Source: Wolbachia endosymbiont of Armadillidium arcangelii
GTDB taxonomy: Bacteria; Pseudomonadota; Alphaproteobacteria; Rickettsiales; Anaplasmataceae
Assembly (NCBI RefSeq): GCF_040207875.1
Contig: NZ_CP157942.1
Span: 1,647,821 to 1,711,820 of the forward strand
Length of the DNA stretch: 64,000 nucleotides
Reading direction: 5' to 3'
The notes under the pieces: model-generated
Seen by the model: only the letters and a program-made list of their open reading frames with translations
Told to the model about the DNA's origin: nothing
The model's database searches: none
Position numbers and translations under genes: made by a program
In this document: positions 45,864 to 54,768 of the stretch, piece by piece
How the letters are laid out: each line of letters begins with the position of its first letter
Numbering within the stretch: the stretch's first letter is position 1

Positions 45864-48350
45864 ATGAGAAAGTTATTCCACATACTAATAATAATTTTTA
45901 TCTCTTTTCCTATTCTACTTGCTGCTCTAGAAAATAAGGAAAAAGTACAGATAAAAGATATTAAGTATATTGGAAATGAGCGAGTAAGTGATCAAACAAT
46001 AAGGTTTTATACAAAATTAGAACCAGGTAGTTATATAAATGATGATGATATAGATTCAGTTATAAAAGGTTTATATAAAACAAAGTTATTTGCTAGTGTT
46101 AACGCCTATATGGATGATGAAGCAAACTTAGTAGTAAAAATTCAGGAGAATCCACTAATTAACAAAGTAATATTGAAGGGCAATAAGTTATTTAACAGTA
46201 AAGAGTTGCTAAATAACGTTATCCAGTTGAAATCACTAACTATTTTTACTGAAACAAAATTACAAAACGATTTAATAAATCTAGTTACTCTTTATAGGAA
46301 TAGCGGTAAAATTGGTGTTAAAATTGCATATGAGATAGATAAGCTTGGTAGCAATAGGATCAATCTGATTTTTAAGGTAAAAGAAGGCAGAACCTCTAAA
46401 ATTAAGGGTTTAAGATTCATAGGTAACAAAAATTTTTCAGCAAATGAGCTAGAGCAAGTTATCAAAAGACATAGCAATGATATATTTAGTAAGTTATTTA
46501 GAGCAATTTTTAAAAGCGGAACTCATTATTCACCTCAATATCTACTGATTAACACAGAACTGCTTGATCGCTTCTACTCATCTAAAGGATATATTCAAAA
46601 TAATATCCAACCAATTGTTGAGATTGATAATAACAACCAAATAGAGTTAACTTTTTTGATTGATGAAAAGCAGCAATATTTATTTGGAAATAATGAAGTT
46701 GATATTGAAGCTGAGATTCAGGATTTAAGTTTAAGGAAAGAAATATTAGAATTTATCACAGAAGAAAATAATCAGATATTTAATAGAGTTAAAATTAACA
46801 ATACAGTAGAAAAAATAAGTAAACATTTAAATGAAAAAGGGTATATATTTGCAAGAGTTAATCCAGAATTTACACAACGTAACAATATTATGGATGTAAC
46901 TTACAAAGTGCTACCGGGTAAAAAGATTTATATAAACCAAATTACTATTGATGGTAATGATCGCACTTTAGATAAAGTAATTAGAAGAAAGCTCAGTATA
47001 GCAGAAGGCGACGCATATAACACATCTGAGATTCAAAAATCACGTAAAAAACTAATGAGTAGTGATTTTTTTGAAACAGTGAAAATAAATAGTTACGCAG
47101 TTAATAATGATGCAGTAAATCTTGACTTAAATGTTAAAGAAAAAAACACTACTTCGTCGTATTTGGGAGGAGGTGTGTCTCTTCCTGGTGGAGCATTTAT
47201 TAAAACTGAGCTCAAAGACCGGAATTTATTTGGTACTGGAAAAGAGCTCTTTTTTGCTCTCGAAAAAAGTCAACACGTACTTTCTACTGATTTTGAGATT
47301 ATTGAAAATAACTTTAATGACTCTGACACATCACTAGGTATAGGTTTATTTTATGAAAAACAAGATAAGCCAAACACTACTTTTGGTAGCCACAATATGG
47401 GGTTTTTAACAAGATTATCATACAAGATTACAGAAAATTTAACTAATTCCATTTGTTATTCCTATAAATATAACCATATATACATTGATAAAGGCAAGGA
47501 AAATAGCGATGCATTTTTTACCGCAGCAGATCATGAAAGAATTGGAAAAGAAAACATTATTAATCCTATTAGCAGTCCTAGTGACCTTAAGGATACTAGC
47601 AACCCTTACATTAATTCTAGCAATAACAACACAAATACGGATCAAGATAAGAAAAACAGTGATAGCATCTCTTCTATAGTATTGAACCAAGCAGGTAAAT
47701 ATAAGATTTCATCAGTGGGATACACGTTAGCATATAATAAATTGGATAACCTATACGCTCCAAGAGAAGGATATTTATTGCGCTTAAGTCAGGATATCTC
47801 AGGACTTGGAGGGACCGTGAATTTCTTAAAATCTGAATTTTTATCTTTTTATACACATCCTATATTAAGCAAAATTGACGATGATATAACGCTACGCTTT
47901 AAGATGGCGGCAGGTCATATTTTTTCTTATACTGATAAACCACTAAACATTGGCCAAAATTTTTTTAAAGGAGGTAATGAAATTAGAGGGTTTGATCTTT
48001 CTGGTATTGGGCCAAGAGCGGAAGATAAAAATAAAAGTTCGTTAGGAGGCAAAACTTATTTTAATCTAACGCAGCAAGTGGACTTTCCACTGCCAAAACT
48101 ATATGACTATGTTGGTATCAAAGGCTCACTATTTGTTGACTATGCAACACTTTTTGGTTTAGATAAAGGAGAGAAGTATAGTGGGCAATATTATGATAGT
48201 AAGCTTATAAGAGTATCACCAGGTTTTGGCTTTTCAATGCCTTCTCCTTTTGGTAGACTTAGATTAGATTTTGGGTTCCCTTTAGTAAAGGAAGCTTATG
48301 ATATAATACTATCACCAAACGTTAAAATTTCTATTGAAGCGGGGATTTGA
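45864..48350 (+). CDS. bamA: Outer-membrane protein assembly factor BamA
   Basis: 828 aa from ATG 45864. The signal peptide is MRKLFHILIIIFISFPILLAA. Five POTRA domains (about residues 25-425) can be followed by their repeated strands: IKDIKYIGNERVSDQTI, INKVILKGNKLFNSKEL, TSKIKGLRFIGNKNFSANEL, a diverged fourth, and IYINQITIDGNDRTLDKVIRRKL. The 16-strand barrel ends RVSPGFGFSMPSPFGRLRLDFGFPL..., the Omp85 signature, with the conserved GGNEIRGF loop. One barrel loop has a long Asn/Ser/Asp-rich insert (about 47570-47670). BamA inserts beta-barrel proteins into the outer membrane. skp follows without a gap. Confidence 0.95.
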   Translation: MRKLFHILIIIFISFPILLAALENKEKVQIKDIKYIGNERVSDQTIRFYTKLEPGSYINDDDIDSVIKGLYKTKLFASVNAYMDDEANLVVKIQENPLINKVILKGNKLFNSKELLNNVIQLKSLTIFTETKLQNDLINLVTLYRNSGKIGVKIAYEIDKLGSNRINLIFKVKEGRTSKIKGLRFIGNKNFSANELEQVIKRHSNDIFSKLFRAIFKSGTHYSPQYLLINTELLDRFYSSKGYIQNNIQPIVEIDNNNQIELTFLIDEKQQYLFGNNEVDIEAEIQDLSLRKEILEFITEENNQIFNRVKINNTVEKISKHLNEKGYIFARVNPEFTQRNNIMDVTYKVLPGKKIYINQITIDGNDRTLDKVIRRKLSIAEGDAYNTSEIQKSRKKLMSSDFFETVKINSYAVNNDAVNLDLNVKEKNTTSSYLGGGVSLPGGAFIKTELKDRNLFGTGKELFFALEKSQHVLSTDFEIIENNFNDSDTSLGIGLFYEKQDKPNTTFGSHNMGFLTRLSYKITENLTNSICYSYKYNHIYIDKGKENSDAFFTAADHERIGKENIINPISSPSDLKDTSNPYINSSNNNTNTDQDKKNSDSISSIVLNQAGKYKISSVGYTLAYNKLDNLYAPREGYLLRLSQDISGLGGTVNFLKSEFLSFYTHPILSKIDDDITLRFKMAAGHIFSYTDKPLNIGQNFFKGGNEIRGFDLSGIGPRAEDKNKSSLGGKTYFNLTQQVDFPLPKLYDYVGIKGSLFVDYATLFGLDKGEKYSGQYYDSKLIRVSPGFGFSMPSPFGRLRLDFGFPLVKEAYDIILSPNVKISIEAGI

Positions 48351-48911
48351 ATGAGATATATACAGTTATTAATATCAGTTATTGCATTAATTATTTCCAT
48401 GTTTGTGGGATATAAGTTTGTAGGATATCAATCTCAGGGCGTGCTTAATACAAAGGCTGCTATTATTGATAGTGACAAAGTTATCAATGAATCTCTGGCT
48501 CTGCAAAATATACAACAACAAATAAAGGAACAGAATTCTAGGTTGCAGCAAGAATTTGAAAATGAGTTAGAAAAACTTAAGCCATCAAAAGAAGAATCTG
48601 ACCTTTTGTCAGAAGAAGCAAAAAAAGAAAGGGCAGAACAATTTAATAAGCACGCTGTAAGTGTTAGGGATAATTACGCTAAAAAAATGTCAAATTTAGA
48701 AGAAAACTATAGAGAAGCAGTAGAAAGTGTTTTTAATAAGATAAAAGAAGCTGCTAAAAGAACAGCAGAAAAAAACAATATAGATTTAGTACTACTTATT
48801 TCAAAAAAGAATCAAGTTCTATACTCTATGGATGAGGTTGATTTATCAGATGTGGTATTAAAAAATGTAAATAAGGAAATACCTGAATTTGCTTTACAAA
48901 GCATTGAGTAA
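48351..48911 (+). CDS. skp: OmpH/Skp-like periplasmic chaperone
   Basis: 186 aa, starting at the base after the bamA stop. The N-terminal helix (LLISVIALIISMFVGYKFV) looks like an uncleaved anchor rather than a signal peptide, since no good cleavage site is seen. The family core AAIIDSDKVINESLALQNIQQQIKEQ is followed by the long coiled-coil arms (LQQEFENELEKLKPSKEE; AEQFNKHAVSVRDNYAKKMSNLEENYREAVESV) and the end strand NIDLVLLISKKNQVLYS. Skp carries unfolded barrel proteins to BamA. fabZ follows after 4 bases. Confidence 0.85.
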   Translation: MRYIQLLISVIALIISMFVGYKFVGYQSQGVLNTKAAIIDSDKVINESLALQNIQQQIKEQNSRLQQEFENELEKLKPSKEESDLLSEEAKKERAEQFNKHAVSVRDNYAKKMSNLEENYREAVESVFNKIKEAAKRTAEKNNIDLVLLISKKNQVLYSMDEVDLSDVVLKNVNKEIPEFALQSIE

Positions 48912-48915
48912 GCTT

Positions 48916-49347
48916 ATGCAATTTAATATCAGTGATATTATGAAAATATTACCACATTCTTATCCGTTTCTCCTAGTAGATAGAGTAATAGAATGTGACC
49001 ATGGTAAAAGCATAAAAGCAATTAAGAACGTAACTTTCAATGAGCCATTTTTTATTGGTCATTTTCCTGACCATCCGATAATGCCAGGAGTTTTGATAAT
49101 TGAGTCTTTAGCTCAGGCATCTGCTATATGTGTCCTCGGTAAAAAAACAATAGAAAATAAAGTTGTTTACTTTATGTCTATTGAAAACGCAAAATTCAGA
49201 AGGCCAGTTATTCCAGGGGACACGTTGATTCTTCAATCCAGTATAAAAAATGCACGTTTGGGTGCATGTAAATTTGAGTGTGTTGCATATGTTGGGGAAG
49301 AAAAGGCTGCAGAAGCAACAATCTTAGCAAGACTGCAAAACAAATAA
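48916..49347 (+). CDS. fabZ: 3-hydroxyacyl-ACP dehydratase FabZ
   Basis: 143 aa from ATG 48916. The hot-dog fold enzyme removes water from 3-hydroxyacyl-ACP in fatty-acid synthesis. ILPHSYPFLLVDRVIE is the FabZ start motif. The catalytic His lies in IGHFPDHPIMPGVLIIESLAQ, which also carries the Glu. RRPVIPGDTLIL follows. In free-living relatives it sits between lpxD and lpxA; here both are absent, in keeping with the lack of lipid A in this group. Confidence 0.96.
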   Translation: MQFNISDIMKILPHSYPFLLVDRVIECDHGKSIKAIKNVTFNEPFFIGHFPDHPIMPGVLIIESLAQASAICVLGKKTIENKVVYFMSIENAKFRRPVIPGDTLILQSSIKNARLGACKFECVAYVGEEKAAEATILARLQNK

Positions 49348-49392
49348 AATCTTCATCTGCAAAAAACAGTATGTACACTGTATAGTATAACG

Positions 49393-52203
49393 ATGCAACT
49401 GAATTTCAAAATCTCATTTTCAAACTTATACACTCGCAGTGGATTAATAAAATTGGATGAGGCGTTTTTAGATTATGTAAAATCGTGCGATGAAAGCTTG
49501 TTTTGTTTATTAATTGAAGCAAGAGAAAAAGCAGCTTCTTCTTTGATGTCATCCCAGTGCTTGACACTGGGATCTAGAAAACAAGAAGGACAGATCCCAG
49601 TGTCAGCTACTTGGATGACAGATGGTTGTCATAGCCAGTTAATAATAGACCTCTCGTATTTACTTGATGAATTTATTGCAAAACTTTTTAATATTGAAAA
49701 AGAAGCAGAGAAGCTAAAGAAAAAACATAATGACTTTACTATAGTATATAAGTGCAAAAGATTATTTGTTCAGCGCTATGCATTGAAGAAATACGCTGAT
49801 ATAACAAATATCAACATTGATCTTGTTACTAGCAAGCTAAACCGCCTTCTCACTTTACCGACAACAGAAGAAACCTTTGCCGAGCAGGTAATGCACTGGT
49901 TTGAAGATAGGGAAAATCATAAAGAAGAAATAGAGATTGCAGCTCAATATGCAGCGTGGAGAGTGAAAAACAAACAAAGTATACTTTTTAGTATTCACAG
50001 AAAAATTGATCACGAAAATCTCGTATCGTTCTTTAAAAAAGAAGTAGACGAAGTTGAGGTATTGTATTCAAGCAAAACAAAAAGACGATATGGTTTTGAC
50101 CTAACAAGTGAAAAAGTGAGTTTGAATAAAGCATTAGATAATGTTCACTACTGCATATTTTGTCATAAGCAAAATAAGGATAGTTGCTCAAAGGGGCTAG
50201 TCAATAATAATAACATCTTTAAAAAATCCCCACTGAAAGTTGATTTGCACGGCTGTCCACTAGAACAGAAAATATCAGAAATGAATCTGGTGAAAAGCGA
50301 AGGGTACAGCATAGCAAGTCTTGCAATTGTGATGATAGATAACCCATTATGTGCGGCTACTGGGAACAGAATATGCAATGATTGTATGAACTCATGCATA
50401 TATCAGAAACAAGAGCCTGTAAATGTGCCAATGGTTGAAACAAGGATTTTAGATGATGTGCTCAGTTTACCGTATGGATTTGAAATATATTCTCTGCTTA
50501 GCCGTTGGAATCCTTTAAATTTTCAACGTCCATTGCCAAAAGAAACCACCGGAAAAAACGTCCTAGTTGTAGGCCTTGGTCCTGCTGGTTTTAATTTAGC
50601 TCATCATTTGTTGAATGATGGGCATAGCGTTATCTCCATTGATGGACTAAAGATTGAACCTTTGATTGATAATTTCCAGCTAATTAAAGATCTCAAATAC
50701 GAAAAATTGAGTGAACGCACGGCAGATGGGTTTGGTGGGGTGGCGGAGTATGGCATTACTTCTCGGTGGGATAAAAATCACTTAAAGATTATTAGACTAC
50801 TATTGAAAAGACGTGAGAATTTCGCACTTTATGGAGGCATTCGTTTTGGAGGTACGATGACCGTTGATGACGCATTCAACTTGGGTTTTGATCACATTGC
50901 CTTGGCACTTGGCTCTGGTAAGCCACGAATGATCAAAATAAAAAACATGCTAGCTCGTGGAGTGCGCATGGCATCCGACTTTCTTATGTTGTTACAACTA
51001 ACTGGCGCTCTTAAGTGTGATTCTATAGCAAATCTGCAAGTTCGCATGCCGATAATTGTCATAGGTGCAGGACTCACTGCAATTGATACTGCTACTGAAG
51101 CTTTAGCTTACTATCCGATTCAAGTAGAAAAATTTCTTCTTCGTTATGAAATATTGGTTGATAAGTATGGAAAGAAATATGTCGAAAAAGATTGGACAGA
51201 AGAAGAATATGAAATTGCAAATGAGCTCATATCGCACGCAAAATTGATCCAAGCAGAGCAAGAGTTAGCAAAAAAAGAGAGTAGAAAAATAAAAATATTA
51301 GAATTCATGCAAAGTCTCGGGGGAGTAAAAGTTATATATAGAAAAGAGCTAAAAGACTCACCAAGTTATCGATTAAATAGCGAAGAGGTGCAAAATGCAC
51401 TATCAGAAGGGATTTACTTTATTGAAAACTTAGAGCCAGTTAAAGTTGTGACGGATAAATATAATCATGCTGAATCAATAAAACTAATAGACACAAAATC
51501 CGGCGAAATCAAATACATGAAAGCACGTTCTATTTTTATAGCAGCAGGTACTGAGCCAAATACAGTTATTGCAACAGAAGATAAAAAGCACTTTAAATTA
51601 AGCAATGGGTATTTTACTCATTTGAATTTATCAGGAAAAGAAATAGATCCAATATTTTCTCCTAAGATGCAGAATAAAGACAGGATATTGGTATATAAGC
51701 AAGGCAATAAAACAATTAGCTTTTTTGGTGATCTTCATCCTTCATATAGTGGCAGTGTCGTGAAAGCTATGGCAAGCGCTAAGAATGGTTACCCTATTAT
51801 TTCCCAGCTTTTAAATAATGGCCGGCCAGCGTCACACGCTGCAACTAATGAAGAATTCTTCAACAAAATTAAAGAGCAATTCACTGCAAAGGTTATAAAA
51901 GTCCAATACTTAACCGACAAAGTTGTGGAAATAGTGATCAAAGCACCACTTGCGGCAAAGAATTTTAAACCTGGACAATTCTTTAGGTTGCAAAATTTTG
52001 AAACCAATAGCAGAAAAGCCAATAATACAAACCTTGCTATGGAAGGTATAGCTGTAACTGGCACTGAAGTAGATAAAAAAAAAGGAATTATTTCCACTAT
52101 TGTGCTTGAAATTGGCGGCTCCACTAATTTGTGCAGACACTTAAGAGAAGGAGAGAAAATAATCCTTATGGGTCCAGCTGGTAAACCTACTGATGTTGAT
52201 TAA
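49393..52203 (+). CDS. GltD-like FAD/NAD(P) oxidoreductase, C terminus short
   Basis: 936 aa. The part from about residue 250 is a GltD/DPYD-type module. A Cys-rich stretch (HYCIFCHKQNKDSCSKG, HGCPLEQKISEMN, CNDCMNSCIY) could hold Fe-S clusters. An FAD-binding GLGPAGFNLAHHLL and a second nucleotide site IVIGAGLTAIDTATEAL follow. The end (about residues 830-936) resembles the FAD-binding barrel of ferredoxin reductases (FKPGQFFRLQNF) but stops at GPAGKPTDVD, before an NAD-binding domain. A palindromic element is inserted in frame at 49547-49620 (about residues 53-76). A decayed copy of the 3' end lies at 52755-52925. The electron partner and product are unknown. Confidence 0.75.
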   Translation: MQLNFKISFSNLYTRSGLIKLDEAFLDYVKSCDESLFCLLIEAREKAASSLMSSQCLTLGSRKQEGQIPVSATWMTDGCHSQLIIDLSYLLDEFIAKLFNIEKEAEKLKKKHNDFTIVYKCKRLFVQRYALKKYADITNINIDLVTSKLNRLLTLPTTEETFAEQVMHWFEDRENHKEEIEIAAQYAAWRVKNKQSILFSIHRKIDHENLVSFFKKEVDEVEVLYSSKTKRRYGFDLTSEKVSLNKALDNVHYCIFCHKQNKDSCSKGLVNNNNIFKKSPLKVDLHGCPLEQKISEMNLVKSEGYSIASLAIVMIDNPLCAATGNRICNDCMNSCIYQKQEPVNVPMVETRILDDVLSLPYGFEIYSLLSRWNPLNFQRPLPKETTGKNVLVVGLGPAGFNLAHHLLNDGHSVISIDGLKIEPLIDNFQLIKDLKYEKLSERTADGFGGVAEYGITSRWDKNHLKIIRLLLKRRENFALYGGIRFGGTMTVDDAFNLGFDHIALALGSGKPRMIKIKNMLARGVRMASDFLMLLQLTGALKCDSIANLQVRMPIIVIGAGLTAIDTATEALAYYPIQVEKFLLRYEILVDKYGKKYVEKDWTEEEYEIANELISHAKLIQAEQELAKKESRKIKILEFMQSLGGVKVIYRKELKDSPSYRLNSEEVQNALSEGIYFIENLEPVKVVTDKYNHAESIKLIDTKSGEIKYMKARSIFIAAGTEPNTVIATEDKKHFKLSNGYFTHLNLSGKEIDPIFSPKMQNKDRILVYKQGNKTISFFGDLHPSYSGSVVKAMASAKNGYPIISQLLNNGRPASHAATNEEFFNKIKEQFTAKVIKVQYLTDKVVEIVIKAPLAAKNFKPGQFFRLQNFETNSRKANNTNLAMEGIAVTGTEVDKKKGIISTIVLEIGGSTNLCRHLREGEKIILMGPAGKPTDVD
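49547..49620. repeat. Palindromic element inserted in frame in a gene
   Basis: The arms TGTCATCCCAGTGCTTGACA (49547 on) and TGTCAGCTACTTGGATGACA (ending 49620) bracket an inner inverted pair CACTGGGATCT/AGATCCCAGTG. The element can fold into a long hairpin. It belongs to the family seen between genes at 5650-5990. It adds about 25 codons (SSQCLTLGSRKQEGQIPVSA, then TWMTD) without breaking the frame, like the palindromic elements known in Rickettsia genes. Confidence 0.75.
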
Positions 52204-52288
52204 ACCCACTTCGTACTAGTTATACTACAATATATATTATTTATTAATAAATCTATACTACAATAACAATTTTTATTAAGGTAGTATT

Positions 52289-52672
52289 ATGAAATATCAC
52301 TTAACACTGGAATTTCCAAAGGAAAAATACTCTATAGACAAGAACAGTAATCAATTTACAGCAAAAGATCAAGAAGGTAACAGATTTATCATGACTGCAG
52401 ATAATAAACAAAAAGGAAAAATTTCTTTTTGTAAAGATGATGATAATGAGTGTAAATCTAAGCAACACTACACAGTCAAAGATCCAAAAATATGTAATAA
52501 GCTCTCTGATATTGATAGTGCTGACTATATAAGTGTTATTATGGAAGGTTATGGTGAAAAATATTTCCAAGAGAGAATATTAGGTGGATTAAACAAATAT
52601 AATATTGATTATATTTTTGTTGTGGATGAAGGTGAAACACAGAATGTACTGTTAGAGAATTTTATAATCTAA
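52289..52672 (+). CDS. Small acidic protein sharing a Cys motif with the collagen-like operon
   Basis: 127 aa. There is no signal peptide or membrane helix. GKISFCKDDDNECKSKQHY (about residues 46-64) resembles ISDEDGECKEFY and ISDKDGECLPI in the proteins at 32315 and 37089, with similar beta-type sequence before it. The rest (SADYISVIMEGYGEKYFQERILGG, DYIFVVDEGETQNVLLENFII) is mixed alpha/beta. It lies between the oxidoreductase gene and a decayed copy of that gene's 3' end, so it may have arrived by insertion. Function unknown. Confidence 0.55.
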   Translation: MKYHLTLEFPKEKYSIDKNSNQFTAKDQEGNRFIMTADNKQKGKISFCKDDDNECKSKQHYTVKDPKICNKLSDIDSADYISVIMEGYGEKYFQERILGGLNKYNIDYIFVVDEGETQNVLLENFII

Positions 52673-52754
52673 TTTTCATTATACAGCTACTAAAGAGCTT
52701 TCTTAGTTCCAGTATCTGCTGCTCAAATTTCGTAATTACAGCACTTGATACAGA

Positions 52755-52925
52755 CTAAATTAACAAAGAATTCTTTAATAGGATCAACTATTGCAAAGGT
52801 CATAAAAGTTGAATGAGTGAATTGAAAACTGCCAACTCCATTAGATTTATGCAGATACTTAAGAGAAAGCGAGTAAATAACTTTCAACTGGCAGACTTAC
52901 TGAAGTTCTTGGTATTAAAGTAATG
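52755..52925 (+). pseudogene. Decayed copy of the oxidoreductase 3' end
   Basis: AAAGAATTCTTTAATAGGAT and TGCAAAGGTCATAAAAGT (52770-52813) correspond to the gene around 51850-51903. ATTTATGCAGATACTTAAGA (52846-52865) and the following GGCAGACTTACTGAAGTTC correspond to 52127-52200. The copy is shorter, with an internal deletion, and has stops. It implies a past duplication of this gene end around the small gene at 52289. Confidence 0.65.
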
Positions 52926-53208
52926 TCAAACTTTATTTCAAAAAGTAAATAATTTACTAACACTCGTGCACAAATTAAAAATAAATTATGCACGAGTGTA
53001 GCACTATGAATTAGGAGTGCTATATTAAAGCTTACCTCACTATTAAAGCTATCGGTCAGATTAGATTTAAAACCTAATCTGACCGGTTTCTCTATAACCC
53101 TCTAAACCCTGATATAATTATATGGTAATTAGTTTAATTAGTGGTTAATATGCAAATTGATTTTATTCGTATATTGAGGTAGCATAAACCATACTGGTTT
53201 ACATCATT
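52926..53208. other. Intergenic region with two strong hairpins
   Basis: ACACTCGTGCA (52960-52970) pairs with TGCACGAGTGT (52989-52999). CGGTCAGATTAG (53053-53064) pairs perfectly with CTAATCTGACCG (53074-53085), which is followed by GTTTCTC. The second looks like a terminator with a weak T run. No gene is seen. The promoter of the antiporter gene should lie at 53090-53200. Confidence 0.6.
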
Positions 53209-54768
53209 GTGCAGCTTTATAAATTGTCACTGCTACTTCTGCTGATTGCATTAATAGTTATAGTACTAACACTACCTGAAAATTTAGGTAATATATTAAA
53301 TTGGTCTCATCCAGTTCTAAATTATGATTTATCTTTCCGTATCGTACTAATATCTTTTCTATCAGTTGCGTTTTTAGCTGTTCTACCAGCAAAAAATTTG
53401 AGTTTTTCAGAGATGCTTTCTTTTGCTGCTTACACTATCAGCTCATTGTGTGCAATTTTATCTGAGCAGATAATATTAGTTGTAGTATTCTTTGAATTAA
53501 TGACCATCAGTGCATCTTTTATTATTGCAGCTAGCTGTAGAGATAGTGGATCTGCAATAAGGTACGCTTGCGTACACTTTTTGGTTGGGGTTATATTAAT
53601 AGCAGGATTGGCATTTCAAAGCACTAACCTGATAATTTGGGGTTTATTGATAAACTGTGCTTGTTTTCCTTTTTCGTTTTGGGTTGTTGATGCATATCCT
53701 GCTGCATCGCTACATGGCACTACATATCTCTCTTTATTTACTACTAAAATCTCCTTTTTAGTGATGCTTTTACACACTTATAACCTATGGCAAGATTGTA
53801 CTGAAATATTAGCGCTTGTAGGCGCCATCACTGCAATTTACAGCATTATATTTGCTTCTCTTGAGCAAAATATTCGTAGATTTTTATGCTACAATGTTGT
53901 AGGACAAATGGGCTTGCTGATTATTGCAGGAGGTTTACTCAGCCCTTCGGAAAAGGCAATACCAATTTTGATGCTACACATAATTTTCTCTCTCGTTTAT
54001 CAATCATTATTGTTTGTGGTTAGCAATGCGATTATTTCGCGGACAAAAACAATTAGTTTTAATGGAGTGGGTAATTTAATGTCAGTGGAAGGCATGTGTG
54101 CTATAATTGCAATACTTACAATGGCTGCATTTCCTGGAACCGCTGGATTTATTAGTAAATCATACATTACAGCCGAGATTGAAGCAAGTGGTGCTAATTT
54201 AGAAGTGTATAAAAACTTATACAAGATTCTAAATTTACTGCTTTATTTAAGCGTGGGGCTCAAGTTTCTTTACTACATATTTATTGTAAAAAGTAAGTCG
54301 AAACCTTTAGCAGAGAGGGGAGGCAAAATGACTATGATTATTTTAGCATTTATATGCGTAATTGCTGGCAATCCTTACTTACCTATTTACAATAAACCTT
54401 CGATTTTCGATTTTGTGTACAACACAAAAAATATTTTGTCGCAATTTAATTTGTTATTATGTACCACTTTATTGTTCATTCTTTTACGCAAGTTATTTTA
54501 CCCGAGAATAAATTTTAAAATGGATGTTGATTGGATTTTTAGAGCTTTCATACCCTATATTATCTTGCTGTTCAATCAGTTAGTCTCTAAAACTAGAGAA
54601 ATGCTTGCCAGCGTAGTGCAAAACTTGACTAATCCACTTGTTGGCTTATACTTTAATAATATTACTAAACTTAAAGAAGTGCTGGATTATAACTCAGTGA
54701 GTTTTGTTTCAGCTTCTTCTCTCTTTTTAATGAGTATTCTACTAATGCTATTATGTTTAAGTCGTTAA
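53209..54768 (+). CDS. mnhD: Na+/H+ antiporter subunit D-like (MrpD/NuoN family)
   Basis: 519 aa from a GTG start, with about 14 membrane helices. The proton-antiporter domain is recognised from FFELMTISASFIIAASCRDSGSAIRYACVHFLVGVILIAG (with the conserved Glu), FPFSFWVVDAYPAASLHGTTYLSLFTTKISFLVMLL, IIFASLEQNIRRFLCYNVVGQMGLLI and AAFPGTAGFISKSYI (with the Lys). These residues carry the proton path in Mrp and complex I subunits. It is far from the other antiporter genes (21952-23720), so the complex is encoded in scattered blocks. Its end overlaps ffh by 16 bases. Confidence 0.85.
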   Translation: MQLYKLSLLLLLIALIVIVLTLPENLGNILNWSHPVLNYDLSFRIVLISFLSVAFLAVLPAKNLSFSEMLSFAAYTISSLCAILSEQIILVVVFFELMTISASFIIAASCRDSGSAIRYACVHFLVGVILIAGLAFQSTNLIIWGLLINCACFPFSFWVVDAYPAASLHGTTYLSLFTTKISFLVMLLHTYNLWQDCTEILALVGAITAIYSIIFASLEQNIRRFLCYNVVGQMGLLIIAGGLLSPSEKAIPILMLHIIFSLVYQSLLFVVSNAIISRTKTISFNGVGNLMSVEGMCAIIAILTMAAFPGTAGFISKSYITAEIEASGANLEVYKNLYKILNLLLYLSVGLKFLYYIFIVKSKSKPLAERGGKMTMIILAFICVIAGNPYLPIYNKPSIFDFVYNTKNILSQFNLLLCTTLLFILLRKLFYPRINFKMDVDWIFRAFIPYIILLFNQLVSKTREMLASVVQNLTNPLVGLYFNNITKLKEVLDYNSVSFVSASSLFLMSILLMLLCLSR

